A DNA stretch of 51,213 bases from contig JBKQTR010000082.1 of the NCBI GenBank assembly GCA_052143095.1, forward strand, positions 1-51,213, read 5' to 3'. Shown here one piece after another: positions 15,543-25,800 of this stretch (position 1 is the stretch's first letter; each line of letters begins with the position of its first letter). Made by a program: the position numbers and the translations under genes. The notes under the pieces are model-generated. The model did not search any database, was not told the origin of the DNA, and saw only the letters and a program-made list of their open reading frames with translations. Source of the DNA: DAHUYF01 sp052143095 (lineage in GTDB: Bacteria; Pseudomonadota; Alphaproteobacteria; ATCC43930; CGMCC-115725).

Positions 15543-16328
15543 CTAGACTGTGATCGCGCCCTCGAGATAGAGCACGCAGCGCCCGGCGATGACGACGCGC
15601 TCGCCCTTGAGCTCGCAGGCGAGCGCGCCGCCGCGCTGCGATAGCTGGCGCGCGCTGAGCGCCGGCTTTCCCAGCCGCTCGGCCCAAGACGGCACCAGCG
15701 TGCAATGCGCCGAGCCGGTGACGGGATCCTCGGGGATCCCCTGGCGCGGCGCGAAGAAGCGCGAGACGAAATCGACGCCGCCGCTGCCCGGCGCGGTGGC
15801 GATCACGGCATAGCAGTCGAGCCGCGCCAGCGCGCTAATATCGGGCGCCAGCGCCTCGACCTCTTCGGCCCGCGCATAGACCGCGAGGATGTCGCGCGCC
15901 GCCAGCACCGCCTCCGGCGCCTTTCCCAGCGCCTCGGCGAGGCCGGGAGGCGCGGCGGCGGGACGCGGCGGCCGCGCCGGGAAATCCATCGCCAGGAGAT
16001 CGCCGCGCCTGGCCACGCTCAGCCTGCCCGCCTTGAGCGTGCGGAATTCCACCTGCTCGCGCCACGGCTCGAGGAAGCGGAAGATCGCATAGGCCGAGGC
16101 CAGCGTCGCATGGCCGCAGAGATCGACCTCGACCGCGGGGGTGAACCAGCGCAGCGCGTAATCCTCGCCCTCGCGCCGCAGGAAAGCGGTCTCCGACAGG
16201 TTGTTCTCGGCGGCGATCGCCTGCAGCACCGCATCGGGCAGCCACTCCTCCAGCGGCACCACCGCGGCGGGGTTGCCGCCGAAGCGGCGATCGGTGAAGG
16301 CGTCGATCTGATAGAGCGGCAAGCGCAT
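15543..16328 (-). CDS. PhzF family isomerase/epimerase-like protein
   Basis: A 261-residue PhzF-fold protein (diaminopimelate epimerase-like). The N-terminus is MRLPLYQIDAFTDRRFGGNP, with the family's conserved QIDAFT...F.GNPAAVV. Then come ENNLSETAF, carrying the catalytic glutamate, LRWFTPAVEVDLCGHATLA and, near the end, EDPVTGSAHCTL. The reaction is unknown for most members. AAGGAG lies seven bases before the ATG. It is transcribed divergently from the MocR-type regulator at 16502, which makes it a likely regulatory target. Confidence 0.93.
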   Translation of the reverse strand: MRLPLYQIDAFTDRRFGGNPAAVVPLEEWLPDAVLQAIAAENNLSETAFLRREGEDYALRWFTPAVEVDLCGHATLASAYAIFRFLEPWREQVEFRTLKAGRLSVARRGDLLAMDFPARPPRPAAAPPGLAEALGKAPEAVLAARDILAVYARAEEVEALAPDISALARLDCYAVIATAPGSGGVDFVSRFFAPRQGIPEDPVTGSAHCTLVPSWAERLGKPALSARQLSQRGGALACELKGERVVIAGRCVLYLEGAITV

Positions 16329-16382
16329 CGCTTTCTCCTTCATGCCCGTATGATATGAACCGCGCCACGGCGGGCGCCCGAT

Positions 16383-16398
16383 ATTGTAGCGATACAAT
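16383..16398. promoter_or_regulatory. perfect inverted repeat, candidate operator
   Basis: ATTGTAGCGATACAAT is a perfect palindrome (six-base arms, four-base spacer) in the 173-bp divergent region between the PhzF-like and MocR-type genes. Its position, 55 bp upstream of the PhzF-like ATG, suits an activator or repressor site. Inference: it is bound by the adjacent regulator. Confidence 0.5.
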
Positions 16399-16463
16399 CC
16401 TCCGACATCGCTGTAATCGCCTCATATTTGCAGGCAATTTCACTGGATACGTCCCGAATCAAT

Positions 16464-16496
16464 TTGACTAACATCGAGATGTCAATGCTAACATTG
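16464..16496 (+). promoter_or_regulatory. promoter with operator for the MocR-type gene
   Basis: TTGACT (16464-16469) is followed after 17 bases by GCTAAC, with an extended TG. The -10 box sits inside the palindrome CAATG-CTAA-CATTG (16483-16496). The predicted start of transcription falls at about the ATG (16502), and there is no Shine-Dalgarno, so the mRNA may be leaderless and autoregulated. Confidence 0.5.
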
Positions 16497-16501
16497 TCAC
16501 C

Positions 16502-17890
16502 ATGACAAGCTGGACCCCAGATCTCGTGGATCAGCGCGGCCCGCGTTATCGCGCGATTGCCGAGGCGCTGGCGCAGGATGTGCGCCGCGGCGCCCTGGCG
16601 GCGGGGGCGCGCCTGCCGACGCATCGCGATCTCGCCTGGCGGCTCAAGGTGACGGTCGGTACGGTGAGCCGCGCCTATGCCGAGGCCGAGCGGCGCGGCC
16701 TCATCTCCGGCGAGGTCGGGCGCGGCACCTTCGTGCGCGCCGCGGCCGCGCCGCCGGCGTTGCGCTTTCACGAAGCAACGCCGGATGAGGATTTCATCGA
16801 CCTCGGCGTGCACCGGCCGCGCGCCGAAGGCGAGGCGACACTGCTGGCGGAGGCGCTGCGGCAGCTTGCGGGCGCGCCCGAGCTGGCGCAGCTCATGGAG
16901 TATCAGCCGCATGCCGGCAGGTCTGCCGAGCGCGCCGCCGGTGCCGCTTGGATCGAGCGCAGCGGCGGGCTTGCCGCCACGCCCGAGCAGGTGGTGGTGA
17001 CGGCGAGCGGCCAGCACGCCATGGCCGCCATTCTCGCGGGGATCGCCGAGCCCGGCGACAGCCTCGCGGTCGAGGCGCTCACATATCCCGGCATCCGCGC
17101 CATCGCCAGCCTGCTGCATCTCAAGATCGTCCCGATCGCACTCGACGAGCACGGCGTGGTGCCGGAGGCGCTGGAGGCGGCCTGCCGCGCCGGGCGGGTG
17201 CGCGCGCTCTACACCCTGCCGACGCTGCACAACCCGACCACGGCGATCCTGCCGCTGGAGCGGCGCCGCGCGCTTGCCGAGCTGGCGCTGCGCCACGACC
17301 TGGTGCTGATCGAGGACGACGTCTACGGCTTCCTGCTGCAGCGGCCCTTGCCGGCGCTGGCGAGCCTGGCACCGGACCACGCCTTCTACATCACCTCGAC
17401 GTCGAAGAGCTTCTTGCCGGGCTTGCGCATCGGCTATGCGCGCTGCCCGCCGGCGCTGGTCGAGCGCGTCACCGCCGCGCTGCGCGCGCTCACCTACACC
17501 GCGCCGCCGCTGATGGCGCGCATCGCCTCGCGCTGGATCGAGGACGGCACCGCCGACCGCCTCGTCGCGGAGAAGCGCGCCGAGACCGCCCGCCGCCAGG
17601 CGCTGGCGCGGCGGCTCCTGGCGCGGCACAGCTATCGCACCGAGCCCGGCGCCGCACATCTCTGGCTGAGCCTGCCCGAGCCCTGGCAGGCCGAGGCGTT
17701 CGCCGCCGCCGCCGAGCGCCGCGGCGTCGGTGTCACCCCCGCCGCCGCCTTCGCGGTCGGCCGACACGTGCCCAACGCAGTGCGCCTCTGCATCGGCACG
17801 CCGCCCGCCGCCGCCGCGCTCGAGCGCGGCCTTGCGCGCCTCGACGAGCTACTGGCGGCGCCGCCGTCAGCCTATCAGTCGGTGGTGTGA
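16502..17890 (+). CDS. MocR/PdxR-type GntR regulator with aminotransferase domain
   Basis: A 462-residue fusion of an N-terminal GntR winged helix (residues about 10-78, with LPTHRDLAWRLKVTVGTVSR) and a fold-type I aminotransferase-like domain. The PLP-binding lysine is present at K302 (TSTSKSFLPGLRIGY), as are the HNPTTAI loop and the EDDVYGF motif. Such regulators bind PLP and control nearby metabolic genes. The divergent PhzF-like gene and two palindromes between them point to local control. The first ATG is used; no ribosome-binding site is seen. The last bases run into a repeat-rich convergent gap. Confidence 0.93.
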   Translation: MTSWTPDLVDQRGPRYRAIAEALAQDVRRGALAAGARLPTHRDLAWRLKVTVGTVSRAYAEAERRGLISGEVGRGTFVRAAAAPPALRFHEATPDEDFIDLGVHRPRAEGEATLLAEALRQLAGAPELAQLMEYQPHAGRSAERAAGAAWIERSGGLAATPEQVVVTASGQHAMAAILAGIAEPGDSLAVEALTYPGIRAIASLLHLKIVPIALDEHGVVPEALEAACRAGRVRALYTLPTLHNPTTAILPLERRRALAELALRHDLVLIEDDVYGFLLQRPLPALASLAPDHAFYITSTSKSFLPGLRIGYARCPPALVERVTAALRALTYTAPPLMARIASRWIEDGTADRLVAEKRAETARRQALARRLLARHSYRTEPGAAHLWLSLPEPWQAEAFAAAAERRGVGVTPAAAFAVGRHVPNAVRLCIGTPPAAAALERGLARLDELLAAPPSAYQSVV

Positions 17891-17897
17891 GAGGTTC

Positions 17898-17994
17898 AGC
17901 TGTCAGCTATCAGCCGTCAGCCGTCAGCCCAATCGCCGCCCTACGCTGTTGGCTGGCTGATAGCTGATAGCTGATAGCTGACGGCTGACAGCTA
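17898..17994. repeat. TCAGCTATCAGC-type iterated inverted repeat
   Basis: Left arm (17898-17930) repeats units such as GTCAGCTATCAGCCGTCAGC; the right arm (17954-17994) is its iterated complement (GCTGATAGCTGATAGCTGAT). Together they can form a long imperfect hairpin in the 101-bp convergent gap between the MocR-type gene and thiD. The right arm reaches the thiD stop codon. Repeats of this type are scattered in unrelated genomes. A bidirectional terminator or stabiliser role is inference. Confidence 0.75.
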
Positions 17995-18782
17995 CTGTTC
18001 AATCCCATGCGCATGATCGAGCGGCCCGTGCCCCTTGCCGTAGCCGGGCGCCGAGCGCAGCGCGCGCTGCACGAAGGCGTGTGCGCGCTCGATGGCGGCG
18101 CGCATCGGCATTCCCTGCGCCAGGCCGGTGGCGATCGCCGAGGCCAGCGTGCAGCCGGTGCCGTGGGTGTGGCGCGTCTCGAGGCGCGGACTTTCCAGCA
18201 CATAACGCGCCGCGCCGTCCACCACCACGTCGCGCACCGTGCCGCCCGCGAGATGGCCGCCCTTCAGCACCACCACCGCGGCGCCCAAGCCACTGAGCGC
18301 CGCGGCCGCCTCGACCATCGCCTCGACCCCGGCGATCCGCCGGCCGAGCAGCGCCTCGGCTTCGGGAATGTTCGGCGTGAGCACGCGGGCGCCGGCGATG
18401 AGCCGCTGCTTCAGCAACTCGACCGCCGCGGCATCGAGCAGCCTCGCGCCGCTCGTCGCCAGCATCACGGGGTCGACCACCAACGGCACGCCCGGCGCCG
18501 CCGCGGCAAGGCAGTCGGCCACCGCGGCGATGATCCCGGCATCGTGCAGCATGCCGGTCTTGATGCAGTCGGCGCCGATATCGCCGAGCACCGCCTCCAT
18601 CTGCTGGCGGACGAAGGCGGGCGCCACCGGGACGATGCCGCTGACCCCGAGCGTGCTCTGCGCGGTGAGCGCGGTAATCGCGGTCGCGGCATAGCCGCTG
18701 AGCGCCGTCACCGTCTTGATGTCGGCCTGGATGCCCGCGCCGCCGCTCGAATCGGAGCCCGCGACGATGAGCACGCGGCCCT

Positions 18783-18786
<4 letters not shown>
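17992..18786 (-). CDS. thiD: hydroxymethylpyrimidine/phosphomethylpyrimidine kinase
   Basis: A 264-residue ribokinase-fold kinase that phosphorylates HMP and HMP-P for thiamine synthesis. Opening MKGRVLIVAGSDSSGGAGIQ contains the substrate-binding motif typical of ThiD. VVDPVMLATSG, TPNIPEAEALLG and the catalytic anion-hole motif THGTGCTLASAIA follow. Its ATG overlaps the glmM stop (ATGA), so translation is probably coupled. Other thiamine genes are absent here, so it is likely a scavenging or dispersed member of the pathway. The stop codon lies within the convergent repeat. Confidence 0.95.
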
Positions 18787-20147
<1,361 letters not shown>

Positions 20148-20194
20148 GCATCCCCTCGAAACGTTCGCCAAAGCGGCGGATTATAACCCTGAAG

Positions 20195-21349
20195 TTATAG
20201 CCCAGGTTCCACTCCGGCGGCCACCGCCGCCCGGATCGCCAGCGCCTGGCGCGTCTCGGCGACGTCATGGACGCGCAGGATCTGCACCCCCTGCCCCGCC
20301 GCCGACAGCGCCGCGGCGAGCGAGCCGCCGAGCCGCTGCTTCGGCGCGCCGCCGCCGCCGAGGCGGGCGATGAAGGATTTGCGCGAGGCGCCCAGCGCCA
20401 CGGCGCAGGCGGTGCCGTGGAAGAGCGCGAGGCGGCCGAGCAAGGCGAGGTTGTGCGGATCCTTCTTGCCGAAGCCGATGCCGGGATCGACCGCGATGCG
20501 CGCGCGTGCGATGCCGGCCGCGGCGCAGGCGGCGATGCGGCTCTCCAGGAAGTCGAGCACGTCGAGCGTCACGTCGTCGTAACGGGGGTCATCCTGCATG
20601 GTGCGGGGATCGCCCGCCATGTGCATCAGCACGATCGCAGCACCGCTCTCGGCCGCCAGCGCGAGGCTCTCCCGGTCGCCAGTGAGCGCGGTGACGTCGT
20701 TGATGACGCGCGCCCCCGCCTGCAGCGCCGCGCGCATCACCGCCGCATGGCGCGTGTCGATCGAGACAGCGATGCCCGAGGCGGCGAGGGCCTCAACCAC
20801 CGGCGCGATGCGGCGGATCTCCTCCGCGGGCGAAATCGGCTCGGCGCGCGGCCGCGTCGATTCGCCGCCGACATCGACGATATCGGCGCCGGCCTCGGCC
20901 AGCGCCCTGCCTTGCGCCACCGCGCGCGCGGGGTCGATGAAGTCGCCGCCGTCGCTGAAGCTGTCGGGGGTGACGTTGAGCACGCCCATCAGCCGCGGCC
21001 GCTCGAGAGTGAGGCCCGCCCAGGCCGCGCGGGGCGCGGTGAGCGCGGCAAGCCATGCTGCGATCTCCTGCCGGCGCCCGGCCGCTTCCGCCCAGCGTTG
21101 CAGCGCGTCCAGCGTGCCGAACGCCGATACCGGGCCGCCGCCACCCCGCGCGCGCGCCTCGACCGCGCTGAAAGCGCGCGGGCCGCCGGCCAGCGGCAGC
21201 GCGCTTTTCTGCGCCAGCGCCGCCGCCGCGGCGTCGCCCTCGAGCAGGCCGGCGGGGCAGAGCCGCAGCGGCCCCGCGGGAGCAAAAGCGGCGAAGCCCC
21301 GCGCTGAGGCGGGGCTTCGTTTCTCGAGTGGATCGGGCGGCGCCGTCAT
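20195..21349 (-). CDS. folP: dihydropteroate synthase with N-terminal extension
   Basis: Condenses p-aminobenzoate with dihydropterin pyrophosphate in folate synthesis. The catalytic TIM barrel starts near residue 118: GVLNVTPDSFSDGG, then DVGGESTRPRAEPIS, SIDTRHAAV, DPGIGFGKK, and a final GASRKSFI with R-x-H (LRVHD). About 115 residues precede it, Ala/Gly-rich with LRLCPAGLLEG; such an extension is typical of alphaproteobacterial FolP. The ATG shares a base with the ftsH stop (TGATG), so translation is coupled. A strong hairpin lies within codons 11-20 (21292-21319). Confidence 0.95.
   Translation of the reverse strand: MTAPPDPLEKRSPASARGFAAFAPAGPLRLCPAGLLEGDAAAAALAQKSALPLAGGPRAFSAVEARARGGGGPVSAFGTLDALQRWAEAAGRRQEIAAWLAALTAPRAAWAGLTLERPRLMGVLNVTPDSFSDGGDFIDPARAVAQGRALAEAGADIVDVGGESTRPRAEPISPAEEIRRIAPVVEALAASGIAVSIDTRHAAVMRAALQAGARVINDVTALTGDRESLALAAESGAAIVLMHMAGDPRTMQDDPRYDDVTLDVLDFLESRIAACAAAGIARARIAVDPGIGFGKKDPHNLALLGRLALFHGTACAVALGASRKSFIARLGGGGAPKQRLGGSLAAALSAAGQGVQILRVHDVAETRQALAIRAAVAAGVEPGL
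21292..21319. promoter_or_regulatory. strong hairpin inside the start of folP
   Basis: Perfect eleven-base stem CGAAGCCCCGC / GCGGGGCTTCG with loop GCTGAG. It begins about 30 bases after the ftsH stop, but inside the folP reading frame. On the minus strand a short T-run follows about five bases after it. It looks like an attenuator or partial terminator that lowers folP relative to ftsH; this is inference. Confidence 0.55.
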
Positions 21350-23286
21350 CAGCCGCCGGGCTGCGGCTCTGGCTCGAGGCCGCCGGCGGGCTTGTCGCGC
21401 CCGGCAGGCGGCACCGAGGAGCGGCGTCCGGTGGCACTGCGCGCGGGATCCTCGGCCGGGCCGCCGGTGTCGCGGACGATCTTCTCGCCGCGGATGATGC
21501 GCCTGATCTCGTCGGCCGACAGCGTCTCGAATTCGAGCAGGCCCTTGGCCAAGGCATGCAGCTCCTCAAGATGCTCGGTGAGGATGCCGCGCGCGCGCTT
21601 CTCGCCATCCTCGACGATGCGGCGAATCTCCTCGTCGATCACCTTGGCGGTGGCGTCGGAGACGTTCTTGCGCTGCGTCACGGAATGGCCGAGGAAGACC
21701 TCTTCCTCGTTCTCGCTGTAGCGCAGCGGCCCCAATTTCTCGCTGAAGCCAAACTCGGTGACCATGCGGCGCGCCAGGTTGGTGGCGCGGCGGATGTCGT
21801 CCGACGCGCCGGTCGTCACCTTCTCCGTGCCGAAGATCAGCTCCTCGGCGACGCGGCCGCCGAACAGGCTGGTCACCATCGCCTCGAGCTCCATCTTCGA
21901 CTGGCTGTACTTGTCGCGCTCGGGCAGGAACATGGTGACGCCCAGCGCGCGGCCGCGCGGGATGATGGTGACCTTGTGCAGCGGCTCGTGGCCCTCGGCG
22001 TAGAGCATGACCAGCGCATGGCCGCCCTCGTGATAGGCGGTGAGCTTCTTCTCGTCCTCGGTCATCACCATCGAGCGGCGCTCGGCGCCCATCAGCACCT
22101 TGTCCTTGGCCTGCTCGAACTCGGTCATGCCGACCGAGCGCTTGCCCTTGCGCGCCGCCATCAGCGCCGCCTCGTTGACGAGGTTGGCGAGATCGGCGCC
22201 GGAGAAGCCCGGCGTGCCGCGGGCGATGATGCGCGGGTCGACATCGCTGGCCAGCGGCACCTTGCGCATATGCACCTTGAGGATCTTCTCGCGCCCGACC
22301 ACGTCGGGGTTGGGCACGACCACCTGGCGGTCGAAGCGGCCCGGCCGCAGCAGCGCCGGGTCGAGCACGTCCGGCCGGTTGGTGGCGGCGATCAGGATGA
22401 CGCCCTCATTGGCCTCGAAGCCGTCCATCTCCACCAGCAGCTGATTGAGCGTCTGCTCGCGCTCGTCATTGCCGCCGCCGAGCCCGGCGCCGCGGTGGCG
22501 GCCGACGGCGTCAATCTCGTCGATGAAGATGATGCAGGGCGCGTTCTTCTTGCCCTGCTCGAACATGTCGCGCACGCGCGAGGCGCCAACGCCGACGAAC
22601 ATCTCGACGAAATCCGAACCGGAGATGGTGAAGAACGGCACGTTCGCCTCGCCGGCGATGGCGCGCGCCAGCAAGGTCTTGCCGGTGCCCGGCGGGCCCA
22701 CCAGCAGCACGCCTTTGGGGATCTTGCCGCCGAGCCGCTGGAATTTCTGCGGGTCCTTCAGATACTCGACGATCTCCTCGAGTTCCTGCTTCGCCTCGTC
22801 GATGCCAGCCACATCGTCGAACGTGATGCGCCCGACCTTCTCGGTCAGCAGCCGCGCGCGGCTCTTGCCGAAGCCCATGGCGCGACCGCCGCCGCCCTGC
22901 ATTTGTCGCATGAAGAAGATCCAGACGCCGATCAGCAGCAGCATCGGGAACCAGTTGATGAGCACGCCCAGCAGGGTCGGCACGTTCTCGTCGGCCGGGA
23001 CCGACTTGAAGTTCACATGCTTGTCGAGCAGGCGCTGCACCAGGCCGGGATCGTTCGGCGCATGGGTGGAATAGCTGCCGCGCTTGTCGGCGAGCTGATA
23101 GGTGATGGTATTGCCCTGGATGGTGACGTTGCTGACTTGGCCGCGGTCGACCTCGTCGACGAACTCCGAATAGTCCTGCCCGCTCGCCGAACTGCGGTTG
23201 GCCGAGTTCTGGAACAGGTTGAAGAGCAAGATCAGCAGGACGACGATGATCACCCAGAGTGCGAGATTCTTCCCGAAGTTATTCAC
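21349..23286 (-). CDS. ftsH: membrane-anchored ATP-dependent zinc metalloprotease
   Basis: Quality-control AAA+ protease of the inner membrane. It is 645 residues from a GTG (23286; AGGA just upstream) giving NNFGKNLALWVIIVVLLILL, the first membrane helix; a second helix lies near residues 105-122. The AAA module has Walker A GPPGTGKT, Walker B IIFIDEIDAVG, and the SRH arginines (ATNRPDVLDPALLRPGRFDR). The protease domain has the zinc motif HEGGH. An upstream in-frame ATG (23364) would add 26 non-family residues. The ftsH-folP-glmM order is conserved in proteobacteria; tilS precedes ftsH here. Confidence 0.98.
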   Translation of the reverse strand: MNNFGKNLALWVIIVVLLILLFNLFQNSANRSSASGQDYSEFVDEVDRGQVSNVTIQGNTITYQLADKRGSYSTHAPNDPGLVQRLLDKHVNFKSVPADENVPTLLGVLINWFPMLLLIGVWIFFMRQMQGGGGRAMGFGKSRARLLTEKVGRITFDDVAGIDEAKQELEEIVEYLKDPQKFQRLGGKIPKGVLLVGPPGTGKTLLARAIAGEANVPFFTISGSDFVEMFVGVGASRVRDMFEQGKKNAPCIIFIDEIDAVGRHRGAGLGGGNDEREQTLNQLLVEMDGFEANEGVILIAATNRPDVLDPALLRPGRFDRQVVVPNPDVVGREKILKVHMRKVPLASDVDPRIIARGTPGFSGADLANLVNEAALMAARKGKRSVGMTEFEQAKDKVLMGAERRSMVMTEDEKKLTAYHEGGHALVMLYAEGHEPLHKVTIIPRGRALGVTMFLPERDKYSQSKMELEAMVTSLFGGRVAEELIFGTEKVTTGASDDIRRATNLARRMVTEFGFSEKLGPLRYSENEEEVFLGHSVTQRKNVSDATAKVIDEEIRRIVEDGEKRARGILTEHLEELHALAKGLLEFETLSADEIRRIIRGEKIVRDTGGPAEDPARSATGRRSSVPPAGRDKPAGGLEPEPQPGG

Positions 23287-23391
23287 AGTCCTGGCCTTTC
23301 CATGCCGAGCCCGATGAGGTGCCCGAGGGGAATGGGTAGCTGCCGGGACCAAGGCCCTGGCCATACCGCCGCGTCACTGCTCCGTCCCTAC

Positions 23392-23419
23392 AATGTAAGA
23401 TGCGCCATTGGTTAAACAA
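23392..23419 (-). promoter_or_regulatory. candidate ftsH promoter
   Basis: On the minus strand TTGTTT (23414-23419) and TACATT (23392-23397) are 16 bases apart in the AT-rich part of the tilS-ftsH gap, overlapping the tilS stop. A sigma-32-type site was looked for and not clearly seen. Confidence 0.35.
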
Positions 23420-24725
23420 CTGTAAAGCCCGGGCCGCTCAACGGTCGATATGGCCTAAGGGATAGGCTCGAAGAGGCGAGCCAGCCGGCGTCGAATCCCT
23501 CCCTTACATAGCCCAGCGCCGGCACCACCGCCACCGCCCGCTCGTCGCTGAGCGCCGGCAGGCCGGCCTGCACCGCCGCCGGCAGCCCCGCCGCCATGCC
23601 GAGCCGCGCCGAGCCGAGCCCGCCCAGCCTCAGCCCCTCCGGCGCCGCCTCGGGAAGATAAAGGCAAAACCTTCCATCCCAGTGAATCTCGCTGCCGGGG
23701 GGCGCCGGTACCGGCGGCGCCACTGCCGCGGGCTCGCGGCAGACCAGCAGCCGGCCCTGCCGCGGCAGCAAGCGGCAGCCGCCCAGGGTCCGCCCGCCGC
23801 CGAGCCCCTCCGGCAATTGCCGATAAAGCCGCTCCAGCCGCTCCAGCCGCGGCGGGTAAGGGGCGCCGGCGGCCATCGCCAGCACTGCGGCGAGCGCCCT
23901 GAGGCCGAGCTCCTCGGGCGCCGCCGCGAGCGCCACCGGGTCGAGCCGGACGAACCCCGCGGGATGGATCAGCGCGGCGCGCGCCAAGAGCGCCGCCACG
24001 CCCTCCTCGAGCGCCGCCCGCGCCCGGGCGAGGCGCGCCGCCGTGGCGGCAAGGCGCGCCGCGCCAAGCCCGGCTTCTTCCAGCAGCGTTTGCGCCTGGC
24101 GCAGCCGCACCCGGGCATAGGCGGGGTCGAGATTGCTGGGATCCTCGATCCAGCTTTGTCCCGCCGCGCGCAGCGTCGCCTCGAGCCGGGCCCGCGGCAC
24201 CGGCAGCAGCGGCCGCAGCAGCCGGCATTGCGCATGCTCGGCCACCGCCGCCATGCCGGCAAGCCCGTCGAGGCCGCTGCCGCGCGCCAGCCGCAGCAGC
24301 AAGGTCTCCGCCTGGTCCTCGCGGTTATGCGCGACCAGAAGGTGGAGCACACGCTCACGCGCGCACCAGCGCTCGAGCAGGCGATAGCGCGCCGCTCGCG
24401 CCGCCGCCTGCACGCTCCCCGCCGCCACCGGCTCCTCGCGCGGCAGGATGCGATGGGCGATGCCGCGCGCGCCAAGCCAGGCCGCCACCTGTGCCGCCTC
24501 GGCGGCCGATGCGGCGCGCAGCCGATGATCGACGGTGAGCGCGGTGAGCGTTCCGCCCGATGCCACGGCCCAAGCCTGGGCCAGCAAGGCGAGCGCCAGG
24601 CTGTCGGCGCCGCCCGAGACGGCGACGGCAAGCCGGGGCCGGTGCTCGAATGGCGCAAGCCGCGCCATCAGCGCGGCGAACTCCGCCGCGCCGAGCGGCG
24701 CTGCCGCCTCGGCCGGGGCGGTCAT
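23412..24725 (-). CDS. tilS: tRNA(Ile)-lysidine synthase
   Basis: Modifies C34 of the CAU-anticodon isoleucine tRNA to lysidine, which switches it from Met to Ile decoding; this is essential in most bacteria. The PP-loop ATP pyrophosphatase motif SGGADS is at residues 37-42, followed by TVDHRLR and AHNREDQAETLLLRLARGSG. W-x-E-DPSNLDP is a TilS-specific segment. The C-terminal part is Ala/Leu/Arg-rich. It starts 7 bp after cpoB and precedes ftsH, an arrangement conserved in alphaproteobacteria. The 437-residue length is normal. Confidence 0.95.
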   Translation of the reverse strand: MTAPAEAAAPLGAAEFAALMARLAPFEHRPRLAVAVSGGADSLALALLAQAWAVASGGTLTALTVDHRLRAASAAEAAQVAAWLGARGIAHRILPREEPVAAGSVQAAARAARYRLLERWCARERVLHLLVAHNREDQAETLLLRLARGSGLDGLAGMAAVAEHAQCRLLRPLLPVPRARLEATLRAAGQSWIEDPSNLDPAYARVRLRQAQTLLEEAGLGAARLAATAARLARARAALEEGVAALLARAALIHPAGFVRLDPVALAAAPEELGLRALAAVLAMAAGAPYPPRLERLERLYRQLPEGLGGGRTLGGCRLLPRQGRLLVCREPAAVAPPVPAPPGSEIHWDGRFCLYLPEAAPEGLRLGGLGSARLGMAAGLPAAVQAGLPALSDERAVAVVPALGYVREGFDAGWLASSSLSLRPYRPLSGPGFTVV

Positions 24726-24732
24726 GCCGGGA

Positions 24733-25713
24733 TCAGCAGCCGAGGCGCTTCTTCTCGTCGCCGGCGCGGTCTTTTATGGTAGCCGGCGCGGTCGGGAAGT
24801 CGCGGTCGAGTCGCGCGAAGGCGCGGCAGGCATCGGGCTTCTGCCCGAGCTGGCCCAGCGCCATGCCGAGCTTCAGCAGATTGTCCGCCGCCTTACCCCC
24901 TTTGGGATATTTCTGATAGCCCTCGGCGAAGATAGCTGCCGCGTTGCTGTAATCCTTTCGGACGTAATAGGTCTCGCCCAGCCAGTATTCCGCGTGGCCG
25001 GCCAGCGCGTCGTTGGGATAACGCTGGATGAAAGAGCGCAGCGCCTGCTCGGCCGCGGGATAGTTCGCCTGGCGCAGCAGCCCGAAGGCATAGTTGTACT
25101 GATCCTGCGGCGAACCCTCGGGCAAGGGCGCGGCGGCGGCCTCGCCGGCGGCTGCCGGCGCCGCCGCGGTCTGGGCGGCGCCCGCCACCGGCAATTGGCC
25201 GAGGACGCCCGATTGGCTGGGCGTCTCGGCGGGATTGGCGCCGGCGCCTTTAGGCGGGCTGCCGGCAAGCATGCGCGGCGCCGGTTGCGGCGGCTGTCCC
25301 TGGGCCTGCGGCGGGCCCGGCGGCGGCGCGCCTGCAGCGGCGGCGCCGGGATGCTCGAGCGCGCCGAGTCGCTGGTCGATATCGCCCGCCAACGTCTCGA
25401 GGCGGCGCTTCACCTGGTCGAGATTGTAGGTCAGCTCCTCGACCTGGCCCGTGATGGTCCGGACCTGGTCCTCGAGTTGGCTGATGCGGACTTCGTTGTT
25501 GACCGAGCTTTGCGTATCCGGGCTCGGCGCGGTCGGCGCGCCGCCGGGGCCGGTGCCGCGATAGACCTGGCGTTGCAGCAGGTTCATGTCGCGCTCCAGC
25601 CGGTCGAGCCGGTCGAGCAGGGGCCGCAGATCGTTGCTCTGCTGCGCCACAGCGCCGCCCGCCAGCAGGCAGAGCAGCCCGCAGCAGGCGACGGCAAAGG
25701 CGGTTGGTCGCAT
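24733..25713 (-). CDS. cpoB: Tol-Pal associated periplasmic protein CpoB (YbgF)
   Basis: Periplasmic coordinator of peptidoglycan synthesis and outer-membrane constriction, partner of TolA and PBP1B in E. coli. Domains: signal peptide (residues 1-23, ending GGAVAQ), an N-terminal coiled coil (about 29-115, with LDRLDRLERDMNLLQRQV), a Pro/Ala-rich linker, and C-terminal TPRs (from about 205; QDQYNYAFGLLRQANYPAAE, then AEYWLGETYYVRKDY). It ends the tol-pal cluster. A strong terminator lies between pal and this gene, so it may have reduced or separate expression. Confidence 0.95.
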   Translation of the reverse strand: MRPTAFAVACCGLLCLLAGGAVAQQSNDLRPLLDRLDRLERDMNLLQRQVYRGTGPGGAPTAPSPDTQSSVNNEVRISQLEDQVRTITGQVEELTYNLDQVKRRLETLAGDIDQRLGALEHPGAAAAGAPPPGPPQAQGQPPQPAPRMLAGSPPKGAGANPAETPSQSGVLGQLPVAGAAQTAAAPAAAGEAAAAPLPEGSPQDQYNYAFGLLRQANYPAAEQALRSFIQRYPNDALAGHAEYWLGETYYVRKDYSNAAAIFAEGYQKYPKGGKAADNLLKLGMALGQLGQKPDACRAFARLDRDFPTAPATIKDRAGDEKKRLGC

Positions 25714-25800
25714 CGTCGTCAGATCCTTTCGCAGGAAGCCGGGCGACGGCCGCGGCCGGTGGCGCGGCGAGTCCTGGTCAAGCTAGCGGAGGTTTTGGGC

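Noticed and set aside
21328..23415. Plus-strand open frame (695 codons) opposite ftsH
   Set aside because: Antisense shadow; composition reflects reverse reading of ftsH codons.
23392..23419. Heat-shock sigma-factor promoter for ftsH
   Set aside because: I looked for an RpoH-type -35/-10 pair and could not find a convincing one; only a weak sigma-70-like site remains.
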